Source of the DNA: Gammaproteobacteria bacterium
GTDB lineage: Bacteria > Pseudomonadota > Gammaproteobacteria > Pseudomonadales > Pseudomonadaceae
Length of the DNA stretch: 64,000 nt
Direction of reading: 5' to 3'
Assembly (NCBI GenBank): GCA_012728415.1
Contig: JAAYFD010000059.1
Location: 1-64,000, forward strand
Shown here: in pieces, positions 35,162 through 45,738 of the stretch
Layout: each line of letters opens with the position of its first letter
Numbering within the stretch: position 1 is the stretch's first letter
Position numbers and translations under genes: made by a program
The notes under the pieces: generated by a model
The model's input: only the letters and a program-made list of their open reading frames with translations
Told to the model about the DNA's origin: nothing
Databases searched by the model: none

Positions 35162-36460
35162 TCAGTTTAAAAAAGGTGACCACGAAGGCTCGCGTATTTC
35201 GCCCTCGATGCCCGGCAGTACGGTACGTACCCGGCCATTGAGCGAAGTCAGCATCAGCACTCCTTTACCCTGTTGACGCGTGGCGTAGATTACCATGCTT
35301 CCGTTGGGCGCAACAGTGGGTGACTCATCCAGACTGGTGTCTGACAAAATACGTAAAGTACCGCGCTGCAGGTCTTGGGCTGCCACCTTGAAAACCTTGT
35401 AGCCGTCCTGACGGTGAATCATGACCAGGGTCTTCTCGTCGGCAGACAGTTTCGGGTTGGCGTTGTAGTTGCCAGTAAAGGTCACCCGCTGCGCCTCGCC
35501 ACCGTTAATACTGGTACGGTAAATTTGTGGCCGCCCAGACCGGTCCGAGGTGAAGTAGAGCGTATGACCGTCTTTCCCCCAGAAAGGCTCGGTATCAATG
35601 GCCATGTGATTGGTTACCCTCCGCACCTGGCGGCTGGCGATATCCATGGCGTAAATTTCCGGGTTACCGTCTTTGGACAGGACAAAAGCCAGTCTGCTAC
35701 TGTCCGGCGACCAGGCGGGTGCCCCATTAAGCCCTTCAAAGTTGGTAACCTGCTCACGCTGTCCACTTTCAACATGCTGAATATAGATGCGTGGGCGCTT
35801 CTGCTCGAAGGATACATAAGCAATCCGCTTGCCATCCGGTGCATAAGATGGCGACAGGATCGGCTCACGCGACTGCAATAGCGTGACCGCACGGGAACCA
35901 TCATAGTCAGCACGGTACAGTGAATAACGGCGATCATTGACCGGACCTGACGCAGTAACAAACAGCAGCTTGGTGGAAAAAGCACCCTTGATGCCGGTAA
36001 TCTTTTCGTGGGCCTGGTCGGCAATATGGTGAGCAAGGTCGCGCAGCTGCTGCTCTGTACCTGTTACCGTACCCGAGTGCAGTTGCTCCTCACTGGTTAC
36101 GTTGAGCAGGTGATAACGAATCTGGATGCGGCCATCGGGCTGGGCGATGGCATCACCGATCAGCAAATACTGGGCACCCACCGCACGCCAGTCACGATAG
36201 ATGATTTCGTCTGGACGCGAGGGCATGCTGATCATGTGCTCGCGCGCAACCGGGTTGAAAAAACCTGAATTATACAGATCATTGCCGATAATCCGTGCCG
36301 GATCTTCAGGCAGCAGCGTACTGCCGCTCCAGCCAAAAGGTACCACCGCCACAGGAATGGCACGGTCGGCGCCCCGGGTGATCACCAGCGGATCGGCGGC
36401 AAATGCCAAGCTTGCGGTCAAACCCCAACAGATGATCAATGCTCGTAACATGATTCTCAC
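35162..36460 (-). CDS. tolB: Tol-Pal system beta-propeller protein TolB
   Basis: A 432-residue periplasmic protein with a signal peptide ending near AFAAD, an N-terminal alpha/beta domain and a C-terminal six-blade propeller with repeated [13 protein letters not shown]- and [11 protein letters not shown]-like strands. The GTG start at 36460 overlaps the tolA stop by 4 bases; ATG 36451 would also give a good signal peptide. It shuttles between Pal and TolA. Confidence 0.95.
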   Translation of the reverse strand: MRIMLRALIICWGLTASLAFAADPLVITRGADRAIPVAVVPFGWSGSTLLPEDPARIIGNDLYNSGFFNPVAREHMISMPSRPDEIIYRDWRAVGAQYLLIGDAIAQPDGRIQIRYHLLNVTSEEQLHSGTVTGTEQQLRDLAHHIADQAHEKITGIKGAFSTKLLFVTASGPVNDRRYSLYRADYDGSRAVTLLQSREPILSPSYAPDGKRIAYVSFEQKRPRIYIQHVESGQREQVTNFEGLNGAPAWSPDSSRLAFVLSKDGNPEIYAMDIASRQVRRVTNHMAIDTEPFWGKDGHTLYFTSDRSGRPQIYRTSINGGEAQRVTFTGNYNANPKLSADEKTLVMIHRQDGYKVFKVAAQDLQRGTLRILSDTSLDESPTVAPNGSMVIYATRQQGKGVLMLTSLNGRVRTVLPGIEGEIREPSWSPFLN

Positions 36461-37566
36461 TGACTCAAATCCTCTGGCCTGAAGGCCATGCTGCGTTTAC
36501 GGTAAAAACGTTCATAGGTGGCACGGTCCAGGCTTTGAATCTCGCGCACCCGTGCCACGTTTCTCACTGCTGCCAGCGCCGAGTTGTCGAACGCAGCGTT
36601 GCCACTGCTGCGCGACAGCGTAACCCGGCTGATGGTGCCATCAGCAAGAAACTCGACATCCAGTACCACCTGCATGCCATTGCGGGCAGCATCTGGCCGG
36701 CTCCAGCTCTGGCTCACCAGCTGTACGATCAGATCATCCAGCCGCGCGGCCTGCTGCTCGCCTTGCCGGTCCCCCATGCTGCTCTGGAACTGCGGCTCGC
36801 CATCACCCAGTAACTCGGCCAGCGCGGCTGCGTTGCGGTCCTCTTGAGCTTTTCGCTCGGCGGCACGAGCCTTTTCCGCTGCCACTTTGGCGGCCTGCTC
36901 CGCTTCGCGCTTTTTCTTTTCGGCTTCGGCTTTTTGGCGTGCCAGCTCAGCGGCCTTTTTCTTTTCTTCTTCTTGCTTGCGTTCAGCAGCTGCTTTCTTT
37001 CTGGCTTCTTCAGCTTTTTTGCGTTCCTGCTCGGCTTTTTGGCGTGCCTCTTCTGCTTTCTTTTTCGCTTCTTCGGCTGCTTTTAAGCGGGCAGCCTCTG
37101 CTTTTTGCATTTCCAGCTTGCGCTGCTCGGCAGCTTTTTGTTCTGCGGCTTTTTGTTCGGCCAGCTTTTTCTGTTCAGCAGCCCGTTTTTCTTCCGCTGC
37201 CTTTTGCTCAGCTAATTTTTTCTGTTCTTCAGCTTTCTGCGCTGCAACCCTGCGCTCTTCTTCAGCCTTGCGCCGGTCAGCTGCCTCCTGCTCTTGCTCG
37301 CGCTTTTTCTGTTCCAGTTGTTCCTGGGCATAGTCTTGAGTGCGGGTCCTTTCCGCTTCGCCAGCTATCTTTTGCGAAGTCTGGCTGGCTGCCATGTTTT
37401 GTGACTCAAGCTGATACAAGGTCGCCTTGACCATGGGCCGAGACGGTGGCAACTCAGGTGTGCCGGAAAAGCTGACGAACAACAATGACAACAGCACGAC
37501 ATGAATCATCAGCGCCCAAAAAACCGGCCAAAACAAACGGTCCCGGGAGTGCGTTTGCCTGCTCAT
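36457..37566 (-). CDS. tolA: Tol-Pal system protein TolA
   Basis: The 369-residue protein has one membrane helix near the N-terminus ([18 protein letters not shown]) and a very long Ala/Lys/Glu-rich helical rod (about residues 60-240). The globular C-terminal domain has [20 protein letters not shown]-like residues of the TonB/TolA fold. It spans the periplasm and transmits proton-motive force from TolQR. It is also the usual co-receptor for filamentous phage entry, relevant to the inovirus at the left of the window. It starts 1 base inside the tolR stop. Confidence 0.95.
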   Translation of the reverse strand: MSRQTHSRDRLFWPVFWALMIHVVLLSLLFVSFSGTPELPPSRPMVKATLYQLESQNMAASQTSQKIAGEAERTRTQDYAQEQLEQKKREQEQEAADRRKAEEERRVAAQKAEEQKKLAEQKAAEEKRAAEQKKLAEQKAAEQKAAEQRKLEMQKAEAARLKAAEEAKKKAEEARQKAEQERKKAEEARKKAAAERKQEEEKKKAAELARQKAEAEKKKREAEQAAKVAAEKARAAERKAQEDRNAAALAELLGDGEPQFQSSMGDRQGEQQAARLDDLIVQLVSQSWSRPDAARNGMQVVLDVEFLADGTISRVTLSRSSGNAAFDNSALAAVRNVARVREIQSLDRATYERFYRKRSMAFRPEDLSQ

Positions 37567-38018
37567 CAGGGTGCCTCGGTGATCAGGCCCACATCGCTTA
37601 CACCAGCTTGCTGCAAGCCGCCCATGGCCTGCATTACACTGCCGTAATCGACGCTTTTATCGGCACGCACATACACCTGTACCTGCCTGCCCTGCTCGCG
37701 ATTGGCCGCCAGCACCGCAGTGGCTGCACGCACCATGTCGTCCAGCTCTACCGCTGTAGCGTCTGCTGTATCCACGTCAACCTCGGTGCCCGTAGTCCAG
37801 TAATAGCTTTTGTCCGCCTTGATGGAGACGGTAAGAATTACGGCATCATTGTCTTGTGGCAGCACCTCACTGGAAACCTGTGGCAACTCCACTTTGACAC
37901 CCTGATTAAGCATGGGGGCAGTCACCATGAAAATCACCAGCAACACCAGCATCACGTCGATGTAGGGCACCACGTTCATCTCTGCAACGGGCTTTCTGCG
38001 ATTGCGTATACGGGTCAT
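37566..38018 (-). CDS. tolR: Tol-Pal system protein TolR
   Basis: The 150-residue ExbD/TolR protein has one N-terminal membrane helix containing the conserved aspartate (MNVVPYIDVMLVLLVIFMV) and a periplasmic domain. With TolQ it forms the proton channel that energises TolA. It lies 14 bases after tolQ. Confidence 0.96.
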   Translation of the reverse strand: MTRIRNRRKPVAEMNVVPYIDVMLVLLVIFMVTAPMLNQGVKVELPQVSSEVLPQDNDAVILTVSIKADKSYYWTTGTEVDVDTADATAVELDDMVRAATAVLAANREQGRQVQVYVRADKSVDYGSVMQAMGGLQQAGVSDVGLITEAP

Positions 38019-38032
38019 GCTTTTATCCCCGC

Positions 38033-38722
38033 TCAGCTTTTTGCATGCACGGTACGGTGCAAAATTGCATGCAGCTCATCGGCAAAGGTGTAGTAGCGGG
38101 CAATTAACACCTCGCTGCGTGCGGCAAAGCGGTTGTAGGCCACCACCGCCGGGATAGCAGCAAACAGGCCAATGGCCGTGGCAATCAATGCCTCTGCAAT
38201 ACCCGGAGCAACCGTAGCCAGGGTGGCCTGCTGTACCTGGGCCAGGCCACGAAACGAGTTCATGATGCCCCAGACGGTACCAAACAAACCGACATAAGGG
38301 CTGGTCGAGCCGACCGTAGCCAGAAACGGCAGGTTTTGCTCCAGATGTTCTTCCTCACGGGAAATGGCCACACGCATGGCCCGGGCCACTGCATCCATCA
38401 CAGCATCAGGCTGCATGCCCTGCTGCTGGCGCAAACGGGAAAACTCCTTGAAACCAGCCTGGAAGATCCGCTCGGAACCGGTAAGGCCATGTTTGCCATT
38501 CACCTCCCGATACAGGCGCGAGAGGTCAATGCCGGACCAGAAGCGTTCCTCGAACTGCTCTAGCCCTTTTTTGGCTGCCCCCAGCGTGGAGCTGCGCTGA
38601 AAAATAATGATCCAGGAAATCACCGAGGCCAGCAGCAGGCTCAGCATTACCAGCTGGACCAACAGGCTGGCATTGCTGACCAGGCTCCACATTGACATTG
38701 AATCGGCTTGATTGGCGCCCAC
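38033..38722 (-). CDS. tolQ: Tol-Pal system protein TolQ
   Basis: The 229-residue ExbB/TolQ protein has three membrane helices and the conserved [15 protein letters not shown] region. The start is set at GTG 38722 because AGGGAGG lies 6 bases upstream and the N-terminus ([14 protein letters not shown]) then matches the Pseudomonas length. Upstream in-frame codons are not conserved. It is preceded by ybgC, 11 bases away. Confidence 0.95.
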   Translation of the reverse strand: MGANQADSMSMWSLVSNASLLVQLVMLSLLLASVISWIIIFQRSSTLGAAKKGLEQFEERFWSGIDLSRLYREVNGKHGLTGSERIFQAGFKEFSRLRQQQGMQPDAVMDAVARAMRVAISREEEHLEQNLPFLATVGSTSPYVGLFGTVWGIMNSFRGLAQVQQATLATVAPGIAEALIATAIGLFAAIPAVVAYNRFAARSEVLIARYYTFADELHAILHRTVHAKS

Positions 38723-38733
38723 AAAGGCCTCCC

Positions 38734-39153
38734 TTAAGGCAGAAGATCGTGTTGAAAGTTTGTATGCAACGCAGCCGGCATCGCCACAGGCCGAAAACTG
38801 TCTGCTGCAACGCTGGCAATGATAAAGCGGCCCTCGCACAGCAACCGCCCGTCATTGACACGTACCACGCGCTGGACAAATTCCAGGCGTGCCTTGCCGA
38901 GTTTTTCTACCTGTGCTGAAACCTGTAATTCATCATCCAGCCGCGCCGGCGCATGATAGCGGGCTTGTGCGCTGTGCACGACAAAAAGCAGGTTTTGCGC
39001 TGCCAGCTCGTGCTGGCTATAGCCTAGCGCACGCAGGCGTTCGGTACGTGCCCTTTCCATGTATTTCAGGTAGTTGACGTAATACACCACGCCACCGGCA
39101 TCAGTGTCCTCGTAATAGACACGGCAAGGCCAGCTAAATTCCGTTGTTGTCAT
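38734..39153 (-). CDS. ybgC: Acyl-CoA thioesterase YbgC
   Basis: A 139-residue hot-dog thioesterase with catalytic motif [19 protein letters not shown] near the start. YbgC enzymes hydrolyse acyl-CoAs and associate with the Tol-Pal machinery. ATG 39153 is the family start and overlaps the ruvB end by 20 bases, so the ruv and tol genes are probably transcribed together. Confidence 0.93.
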   Translation of the reverse strand: MTTTEFSWPCRVYYEDTDAGGVVYYVNYLKYMERARTERLRALGYSQHELAAQNLLFVVHSAQARYHAPARLDDELQVSAQVEKLGKARLEFVQRVVRVNDGRLLCEGRFIIASVAADSFRPVAMPAALHTNFQHDLLP

Positions 39154-40189
39154 CAAAGTTTTCCTGCTGCGCGGTCCGGGCCTGATTCGGTGGCACGGGC
39201 AAGCCAAAATGCAGCCATGCGTGCCTTGTTACCACACGTCCGCGCGGGGTGCGCATGATATAGCCCTGCTGGATCAAATAAGGTTCCAGCACATCTTCGA
39301 TGGTATGCCGCTCTTCACTGATGGCCGCAGCCAGATTGTCCAGACCGACCGGCCCGCCATCAAATTTTTCCATCATGGTCAGCAACAAGCGGCGGTCCTG
39401 ATGATCCAGTCCCAGCTCGTCCACATCCAGCATGTTCAACGCCTGGTCGGCAATATCCCGACTAATCTCGCCGGTTCCGCGAACCTGGGCAAAGTCACGC
39501 ACCCGGCGCAGCAACCGGTTGGCAATGCGTGGCGTACCACGGGAGCGGCGGGCAATCTCGAAAGCGCCCTCAGCCGCGATCGAAACACCCAAGATCCCGG
39601 CGGCCCGCTCGACGATCCGGCTCAGGTCTGTATGGTTATAGAACTCCAGCCGTTGCACAATACCGAAGCGGTCACGCAGCGGATTGGTCAGCATGCCGGC
39701 CCTGGTGGTGGCTCCCACCAGGGTAAACGGTGGCAGATCCAGCTTGATCGAACGCGCCGCCGGACCCTCACCAATCATGATATCCAGCTGGAAGTCTTCC
39801 ATCGCCGGGTATAGTACTTCCTCGACGACTGGCGGCAGGCGGTGAATTTCGTCAATAAACAGCACATCGCCTTCATCCAGATTGGTCAGTAACGCAGCCA
39901 GATCGCCTGCACGCTCCATCACCGGCCCGGAGGTGCTCTTTAGCGACACTCCCATCTCGCTAGCAATGATATTGGCAAGGGTTGTCTTGCCCAGCCCCGG
40001 CGGACCAAAAATAAGTGTGTGGTCCAGTGCTTCATTGCGCTGGCGGGCAGCCTGCATGAACAGGCCCATCTGGTCGCGCACCACTGGCTGGCCGATATAT
40101 TCTTCCAGACTCAGCGGGCGAATGGCCCGGTCAAACTGCTCTTCACGCTCTTTGGCAGTACCGGATATCAAGCGGTCGGCTTCAATCAT
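39134..40189 (-). CDS. ruvB: Holliday junction helicase subunit RuvB
   Basis: The 351-residue AAA+ motor of branch migration has Walker [14 protein letters not shown], Walker [10 protein letters not shown], sensor GATTRAGML and a C-terminal winged helix ([10 protein letters not shown]). It works as a hexamer on DNA loaded by RuvA. It lies 14 bases after ruvA. Confidence 0.98.
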   Translation of the reverse strand: MIEADRLISGTAKEREEQFDRAIRPLSLEEYIGQPVVRDQMGLFMQAARQRNEALDHTLIFGPPGLGKTTLANIIASEMGVSLKSTSGPVMERAGDLAALLTNLDEGDVLFIDEIHRLPPVVEEVLYPAMEDFQLDIMIGEGPAARSIKLDLPPFTLVGATTRAGMLTNPLRDRFGIVQRLEFYNHTDLSRIVERAAGILGVSIAAEGAFEIARRSRGTPRIANRLLRRVRDFAQVRGTGEISRDIADQALNMLDVDELGLDHQDRRLLLTMMEKFDGGPVGLDNLAAAISEERHTIEDVLEPYLIQQGYIMRTPRGRVVTRHAWLHFGLPVPPNQARTAQQENFDDNNGI

Positions 40190-40203
40190 GGCGGTTTACC
40201 GGG

Positions 40204-40812
40204 CTATTGCCCAAGCCCTCGCAAGGCCAGACGTATCAGGTCTTCACTGCCCAGGTCTTCAGCAAATACCGCACGCACTGCACGGCTGGCTTCTGCCGGC
40301 TTGAAGCCCAGGCTGACCAACGCACTGACAGCATCCTGCTCTGCACTGCCTGCAGGCCGTGATGTTTCGGTTTCGCCTCCCCGCAGGGGCAGTCCAGCGG
40401 GCACGTCCCAGTCTTTGAACTTGCCTTTTAATTCAACCAGCAAACGCTCGGCGGTCCGCTTGCCAACCCCGGGCACCGTGGTTAGCTGTTTGATATCTTC
40501 GGCCTGCACACAGGCAATCAGCTCTTCAGCGCTCATGCCCGACATCAGCGCCAGCGCCAACTTGGGACCAACACCTTTCAGGCGAATCAGCTCGCGAAAC
40601 ATCTGGCGATCCTGCCTGGTATAAAAGCCGAACAGCAGCTGGGCATCTTCACGCACCACCAGGTGGGTATGCAGTTCAAGTGACTGGCCGCTGGCCGGCA
40701 ACTGAAACAGTGTCGTCATCGGCACTTCAAGTTCATAGCCCACGCCATTGACATCAAGCGTAATAAAAGGCGGTTGCTTGTCGAGCAGCGTGCCGCGTAA
40801 AAAGCCGATCAT
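40204..40812 (-). CDS. ruvA: Holliday junction DNA-binding subunit RuvA
   Basis: A 202-residue protein with an N-terminal OB fold ([20 protein letters not shown]), a helix-hairpin-helix ([15 protein letters not shown] and [14 protein letters not shown]) and a C-terminal RuvB-binding domain. It binds four-way junctions as tetramers. It overlaps ruvC by 4 bases. Confidence 0.98.
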   Translation of the reverse strand: MIGFLRGTLLDKQPPFITLDVNGVGYELEVPMTTLFQLPASGQSLELHTHLVVREDAQLLFGFYTRQDRQMFRELIRLKGVGPKLALALMSGMSAEELIACVQAEDIKQLTTVPGVGKRTAERLLVELKGKFKDWDVPAGLPLRGGETETSRPAGSAEQDAVSALVSLGFKPAEASRAVRAVFAEDLGSEDLIRLALRGLGQ

Positions 40813-41360
40813 GTCATTCTCCCTTGCGGCAGGCTGACCAGTCGCAGCCGGCCGCCTCTAGTGCGTGCACCACCCAGGTTGTGCGGAATCAGTGTTTGTC
40901 GGTGATGGGCGTGGCAAAGTGCTACGGCAAGAGCATCTGATGCATCAATTTGCGGCTTGCTGGTCAGCCCAAGCAAATGCATAACCATCATCTGTACTTG
41001 CTCCTTGGCAGCGCGACCACTGCCAACCACGGCCGACTTGATCTGGGTAGCACTATATTCGCTGATGGCCAGCCCGGCTCTGGTGCCAGCAACAATGGCC
41101 ACACCTCGGGCCTGACCCAGCTTGAGTGCCGAGTCGGCATTGCGTGCCATAAATACCTGTTCGATGCCCATCTGGTCAGGCTGGTAAAGCCCGATAACTT
41201 CACTGACGCCGGCAAATACCGCATCCAGCCGCTCGGCCAGCTCGCCCTTGCCAGTACGGATGCAACCGGAAGCAACATACTCACAACCATGACCGGTATC
41301 ACGCACCACGCCGTAACCGGTAATGCGCGAGCCGGGGTCAATACCAAGGATCAGGGTCAT
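40809..41360 (-). CDS. ruvC: Crossover junction endodeoxyribonuclease RuvC
   Basis: A 183-residue resolvase. Catalytic acids are visible in [19 protein letters not shown] (Asp7), [10 protein letters not shown] (Glu) and [14 protein letters not shown] (Asp). It cuts Holliday junctions with RuvAB. ATG 41360 is the family start; upstream in-frame residues are not conserved. Confidence 0.97.
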   Translation of the reverse strand: MTLILGIDPGSRITGYGVVRDTGHGCEYVASGCIRTGKGELAERLDAVFAGVSEVIGLYQPDQMGIEQVFMARNADSALKLGQARGVAIVAGTRAGLAISEYSATQIKSAVVGSGRAAKEQVQMMVMHLLGLTSKPQIDASDALAVALCHAHHRQTLIPHNLGGARTRGGRLRLVSLPQGRMT

Positions 41361-41544
41361 GGAAAACTCTTGTAGGCCAGCATTACTGAAAACACCGGCA
41401 AGGTAGCACAAAATACTGGATATTCATACAGCCGACAGATTCCTCAGTCCTCCTGTATCGCCTTGGTCCTCCGGCAGGTGGCGGCACAGGTCGTGCCAGC
41501 TGCTGCATGGAGAAACCGGCATTAACGCAAGCCCGCCCCGGCCC

Positions 41545-42288
41545 TTATAACTGTTCCATCACGTCATCAGGAATTTCGGCATTGGAGTAAACGTTCTGCA
41601 CGTCATCCAGGTCTTCCAGGGCATCAACCAGCTTCATCAGTTTTTCGGCACCATCCCGGTCCAGCTCGGCAGTTGTGCTGGGCACCATGGTTACCTCAGC
41701 CTGCTCTGCCACAAAGCCTGCTTCCTTCAGCGCCTCATTGACACTGATGAAATCGGCAAAAGCGGTCAGAACCTGTACTGAACCATCCTCATCAGTAATA
41801 ACGTCATCGGCACCGGCTTCCAGCGCCGCATCCAGCAAGGCTTCTTCGTCCACGCCCGGTGCAAACAGAATTTCACCCTTGCGCTCAAACAAGTAAGCAA
41901 CCGAGCCATCTGTGCCCAGGTTGCCCCCATGCTTGCTGAAAGCATGTCGCACCTCGCCGGCCGTGCGGTTACGGTTGTCGGTCATGGCTTCAACATAGAT
42001 GGCGACACCGCCTGGCGCATAGCCTTCGTAAACCAGTTCCTCGACATTTTCCAGCTCGTTCGTGCCAGCACCGCGAGCAATGGCGCGGTCAATGGTGTCA
42101 CGGCTCATGTTGGCACCCAGTGCCTTGTCTACAGCCAGCCGCAAGCGCGGGTTGTCTTCAACTACGCCACCGCCTTCTTTCGCGGCAACAGTCAACTCAC
42201 GAATCAGCTTGGTGAAAATTTTGCCCCGCTGCGCATCCTGGCGAGCTTTGCGGTGCTTGATGTTCGACCACTTGGAATGTCCAGCCAT
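41545..42288 (-). CDS. yebC: YebC/PmpR-family protein
   Basis: The 247-residue protein begins [20 protein letters not shown], diagnostic of YebC/TACO1. The family was described as transcriptional regulators (PmpR in Pseudomonas) and more recently as factors easing ribosome stalling at proline runs. It is upstream of ruvC, as in most gammaproteobacteria. ATG 42288 gives the normal length. Confidence 0.96.
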   Translation of the reverse strand: MAGHSKWSNIKHRKARQDAQRGKIFTKLIRELTVAAKEGGGVVEDNPRLRLAVDKALGANMSRDTIDRAIARGAGTNELENVEELVYEGYAPGGVAIYVEAMTDNRNRTAGEVRHAFSKHGGNLGTDGSVAYLFERKGEILFAPGVDEEALLDAALEAGADDVITDEDGSVQVLTAFADFISVNEALKEAGFVAEQAEVTMVPSTTAELDRDGAEKLMKLVDALEDLDDVQNVYSNAEIPDDVMEQL

Positions 42289-42708
42289 CAGATTTCCTCT
42301 TGTTTTGCATTCATGTTCTGGTATTAAGCCCTGACGCACATATTGTGCATCGGCAAACTGCTTCACTCTGCCCGCGCGGAAGCAATGAAAGCAGGCGGCA
42401 GCTTTCAGGCTGATGTTTTAATCCAGCCGACAGACTTAAGGAAACGCTGAGTCATTACCCGGATTGTCCGGTCGTTGTTGAAAACCAGCTCACAACCCTT
42501 GGGTTGAGCGTGCTTTAGCACGGCCGCAAAGCGGAGAATGCTCATTTACCGTAAGTAAACTGCGCTTTTTCGCTGCTTTTCACCCAGACCTGGTGACGGC
42601 CTCGCTAACATTGCTCAGCGCATCCTTAAGCAAATCGACCGCAAAACATAAAACCAACCCACACAGCCCAGCAAAGCCAGACCACTCCCCTCAAACAACG
42701 CGGTGTAC
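42289..42708. other. Intergenic region between yebC and the aspS 3' element
   Basis: No gene or strong signal is seen in this stretch. It presumably holds a yebC promoter on the minus strand. Short frames here lack ribosome-binding sites and protein-like composition. Confidence 0.5.
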
Positions 42709-42792
42709 GGGGACGGAGCTGGCTAAAGCATTAGCGAGCCTTGCGAAGCTCGCTCCGCAAGGTGAAGCGTGGCGGTAAACCAGCCCCGCCCC
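42709..42792 (-). other. Structured element with a possible pseudoknot downstream of aspS
   Basis: Outer arms 42709-42722 and 42780-42792 pair over about 12 bp with a bulge and a mismatch. Inside, AGCGAGC (42733-42739) pairs with GCTCGCT (42748-42754), and the loop CCTTGCG (42739-42745) pairs with CGCAAGG (42756-42762). The two inner stems are interleaved, as in an H-type pseudoknot, or they exclude each other. It begins about 20 bases beyond the aspS stop. No T run is visible, so a simple terminator is not certain. Confidence 0.55.
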
Positions 42793-42812
42793 AGGCAATC
42801 GCAAGGTAAAAA

Positions 42813-44591
42813 TCACCCTTCAGCTTTAACCTGTTCCCGCAAACGAATATTCAACTCACGCAGTTGCTTGGCATCCACGGTACCCGGCGCCTGGGTCATG
42901 ACACAGGCCGCACTCTGGGTTTTCGGGAAAGCAATCACTTCGCGGATTGAGCTGGCACCGGTCATCAGCATTACCAGACGGTCCAGGCCAAAGGCCAGGC
43001 CACCGTGGGGCGGTGCACCAAAGCGCAGGGCATCAAGCAGGAAGCCAAACTTTTCTTTCTGCTCGGCCTCGTCAATACCCAACACATCAAATACGGTCTG
43101 CTGCATGGCGCGGTCATGGATACGGATCGAGCCGCCACCCAGCTCGGTGCCGTTGAGCACCATATCATAGGCACGGGACAGGGCTTTTTCCGGTGCGGCT
43201 TTCAGCTCGTCAGCCGAGCACTTGGGCGAGGTAAAGGGGTGGTGCAAAGCACTGAGCGAGCCGTCATCTTCTGCTTCGAACATGGGGAAATCCACCACCC
43301 ACAGCGGCGCCCACTCGGCAGTCAGCAGGTTCAGGTCATGGCCCAGGCGGATACGCAGCGCGCCCAAAGCATCGCTAACCACCTGCGCCTTGTCGGCACC
43401 AAAGAACACGATATCGCCGTCTACTGCGCCGACACGGTCAAGAATGGTGTTGAGGTTGTCTTCGGGAATAAATTTGACGATGGGCGACTGCAAACCCTCG
43501 ACACCCTTGGCGCGCTCGTTGACTTTAATATAGGCCAGCCCCTTGGCGCCGTACAGGCCGACATACTTGGTGTAGTCGTCAATCTGGCCGCGCGGCATCG
43601 CACCCTGACCGGGCACCCGCAGCGCGGCAACGCGGCCCTTGGGGTCATTGGCCGGGCCGCTGAACACCTTAAACTCGACATCTTTGAGCTGGTCGGCGAC
43701 ATCAACCAGCTCCAGCGGAATGCGCAGATCCGGCTTGTCGGAACCAAAACGGCGCATGGCTTCTTCGTAGGGCATGTGTGGGAACTCGCCCAGCTCTACA
43801 TCCAGCACGTCTTTAAACAGGTTGCGGATCATCTGCTCGCTGGTAGCCATGATGTCGGCTTCATCAACAAAGCTGGCTTCGATATCAATCTGGGTAAACT
43901 CGGGCTGGCGGTCGGCACGCAGGTCTTCGTCACGGAAGCACTTGGCAATCTGGTAGTAACGGTCAAAGCCGGACACCATCAGCAGCTGTTTGAACAACTG
44001 TGGCGACTGCGGCAGAGCAAAGAAACTGCCTTGATGGGTACGGCTCGGAACCAGGTAGTCGCGGGCACCTTCTGGAGTGGCGCGCGTAAGAATTGGAGTT
44101 TCAACATCCATAAAGCCGTTGTCATCCAGGTAACGGCGAATACTGCTGGTAATGCGCGAGCGCAGTTTGAGCTTCTCGGCCACTTCCGGGCGGCGCAGGT
44201 CGATATAGCGGAAGCGCAGGCGGGTTTCTTCGCCCACATCTGAGTGCTCATCCAGCGGGAACGGCGGCGTATCGGCTTGGCTTAGAATTTCCAGCTCGCT
44301 GGCAACCACTTCAATCTCACCGCTGGCCAGATTTGGGTTGGTCGCACCTTCCGGGCGGCGGCGTACCACGCCAGTGGCCTTGACCACATACTCGCTGCGC
44401 ACCCGGTCTGCCTTATTGAAGGTTTCGACAGCCTCCGGATTGAATACAACCTGGGCCAGACCTTCGCGGTCACGAATATCGAGGAAAATCACACCGCCAT
44501 GGTCGCGACGACGGTGGACCCACCCACAGAGGGTGACTGTTTGGCCTTCAAGGCTGGCGTTAAGGTGGCCGCAATAGTGGCTGCGCATCAT
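42813..44591 (-). CDS. aspS: Aspartyl-tRNA synthetase (probably non-discriminating)
   Basis: The 592-residue class II synthetase starts [11 protein letters not shown]. It has the OB-fold anticodon domain ([20 protein letters not shown]), motif 2 ([18 protein letters not shown]), a GAD insertion and motif 3 ([13 protein letters not shown]). Pseudomonas AspRS is non-discriminating, charging tRNA-Asn as well for GatCAB repair; the same could hold here but is not proven. ATG 44591 is chosen over GTG 44603. Confidence 0.96.
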   Translation of the reverse strand: MMRSHYCGHLNASLEGQTVTLCGWVHRRRDHGGVIFLDIRDREGLAQVVFNPEAVETFNKADRVRSEYVVKATGVVRRRPEGATNPNLASGEIEVVASELEILSQADTPPFPLDEHSDVGEETRLRFRYIDLRRPEVAEKLKLRSRITSSIRRYLDDNGFMDVETPILTRATPEGARDYLVPSRTHQGSFFALPQSPQLFKQLLMVSGFDRYYQIAKCFRDEDLRADRQPEFTQIDIEASFVDEADIMATSEQMIRNLFKDVLDVELGEFPHMPYEEAMRRFGSDKPDLRIPLELVDVADQLKDVEFKVFSGPANDPKGRVAALRVPGQGAMPRGQIDDYTKYVGLYGAKGLAYIKVNERAKGVEGLQSPIVKFIPEDNLNTILDRVGAVDGDIVFFGADKAQVVSDALGALRIRLGHDLNLLTAEWAPLWVVDFPMFEAEDDGSLSALHHPFTSPKCSADELKAAPEKALSRAYDMVLNGTELGGGSIRIHDRAMQQTVFDVLGIDEAEQKEKFGFLLDALRFGAPPHGGLAFGLDRLVMLMTGASSIREVIAFPKTQSAACVMTQAPGTVDAKQLRELNIRLREQVKAEG

Positions 44592-44978
44592 GATCTTGTT
44601 CACTTCCCGGATTATTCTTTAAATAGATTGAAACGGTAACCGCCCCACACTCAGCACATTGCTGCCCAGGGCAAGCCTGACCGACTGGGCCGATCGTCCC
44701 GAAAACGCTAGATTATATAACTTTCCATGCCTCACGACCATGCCTGTCCATATTCAGATACAGCCCGGCCAGCTCCAGATTACAGCAGCAGGGCAGCCGC
44801 TGTTATAAAAGTTCTCATTTGAGTCGAATCAAGCTTTGCTGTTTAATAGCTTGTCGGCTGTGCCAAAACAAGCTCTTGCGCCCAGGCTAACGTAACTCTC
44901 TGTTGCAAGGCCCGTTTTGGACAATCAGCTGAAACCTGATCACTCAACATATTTTATCTGTTAACGAGTTAGTCCATC
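44592..44978. other. Divergent intergenic region between aspS and the cold-shock gene
   Basis: No gene is seen in these 387 bases. Promoters for both neighbours should lie here. The 40 bases before the cold-shock gene are AT-rich. No riboswitch was recognised. Confidence 0.5.
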
Positions 44979-45422
44979 ATGTCAAAACCTTTTTTTATCG
45001 TCACTTCAGTACTGCTGGTTGCAGCGACCGTCAGTCAGGCAGCCAACCTGTTTATCGAACTCCCGACCCTGCCCGCGCTCAGTCTGATACTGACCGCAAC
45101 TGCTACTCTGGTTTACTGGCTGGCGGGTCGGCAGAGTACAGCGACAGCCGGGACATTCTCCCGGCCAGGCAGCCGCCCGGAACAGCCTACAGCTCACAAT
45201 GCCGGAGACGAAGATCGTGAAATAGGTACCGTCAAGTGGTTTAACACCACCAAGGGCTTCGGTTTCATTTCCCGCGACAATGGTGATGATATCTTTGTTC
45301 ACTTCCGCGCCATCCGGGGTGAAGGCCACCGCATTCTGATCGAAGGCCAGCGTGTTGAATATAACGTGGTCGCCAGGGAAAAAGGACTCCAGGCTGAAGA
45401 TGTCGTCGAAGTTCCTGCCTGA
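44979..45422 (+). CDS. Membrane-anchored cold-shock domain protein
   Basis: The 147-residue protein has two N-terminal hydrophobic helices (about residues 5-25 and 30-50), a disordered linker and a complete cold-shock domain (IGTVKWFNTTKGFGFISRDN ... DIFVHFRAI) at about 80-147. RNP1 and RNP2 motifs are intact, so it should bind single-stranded nucleic acid at the membrane. A similar cold-shock gene lies next to aspS in P. aeruginosa (PA0961). Confidence 0.88.
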   Translation: MSKPFFIVTSVLLVAATVSQAANLFIELPTLPALSLILTATATLVYWLAGRQSTATAGTFSRPGSRPEQPTAHNAGDEDREIGTVKWFNTTKGFGFISRDNGDDIFVHFRAIRGEGHRILIEGQRVEYNVVAREKGLQAEDVVEVPA

Positions 45423-45430
45423 CTATTGCG

Positions 45431-45456
45431 GGCCGGGCGGCTGTCTCCGCCCGGCC
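45431..45456 (+). terminator. GC-rich hairpin after the cold-shock gene
   Basis: GGCCGGGCGG (45431-45440) pairs with CCGCCCGGCC (45447-45456). It lies 8 bases after the stop codon. There is no T run, so efficiency is uncertain. Confidence 0.6.
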
Positions 45457-45738
45457 AAATATATGAATAGTGCGACACTCCGCCACCCCAACAAACGGAC
45501 TTGACCTCAACTAACGACAGCAACCTACTGAAATTAAAAGAACTTATCCTGCAGCAACAGCGCCTGATTTTGTCCGCCCAAGCACCCTGACCGCCCTCCC
45601 GCCCTGCCTCCACGCCCACAACCACAGGATTGAGGTTATCCTGCTGCGCCAATTTTGCGTAAAATGCGCCGTTTGCCCGCACAGGCAGGCAATGATGTTT
45701 TCGCAAAATGACTGTATAAAAACTACAACGGTGTGAGC
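45457..45738. other. Intergenic region upstream of glutamate dehydrogenase
   Basis: No gene is seen. The stretch should contain the promoter of the downstream dehydrogenase. I recognise no operator. Confidence 0.45.

Noticed and set aside
43005-44243. 412-residue plus-strand frame
   Set aside because: It is the antisense of aspS and has no recognisable protein features.
44979-45422. Canonical free cold-shock protein
   Set aside because: The cold-shock domain is preceded by two membrane helices and a linker, so it is a membrane-anchored variant rather than a 70-residue CspA.
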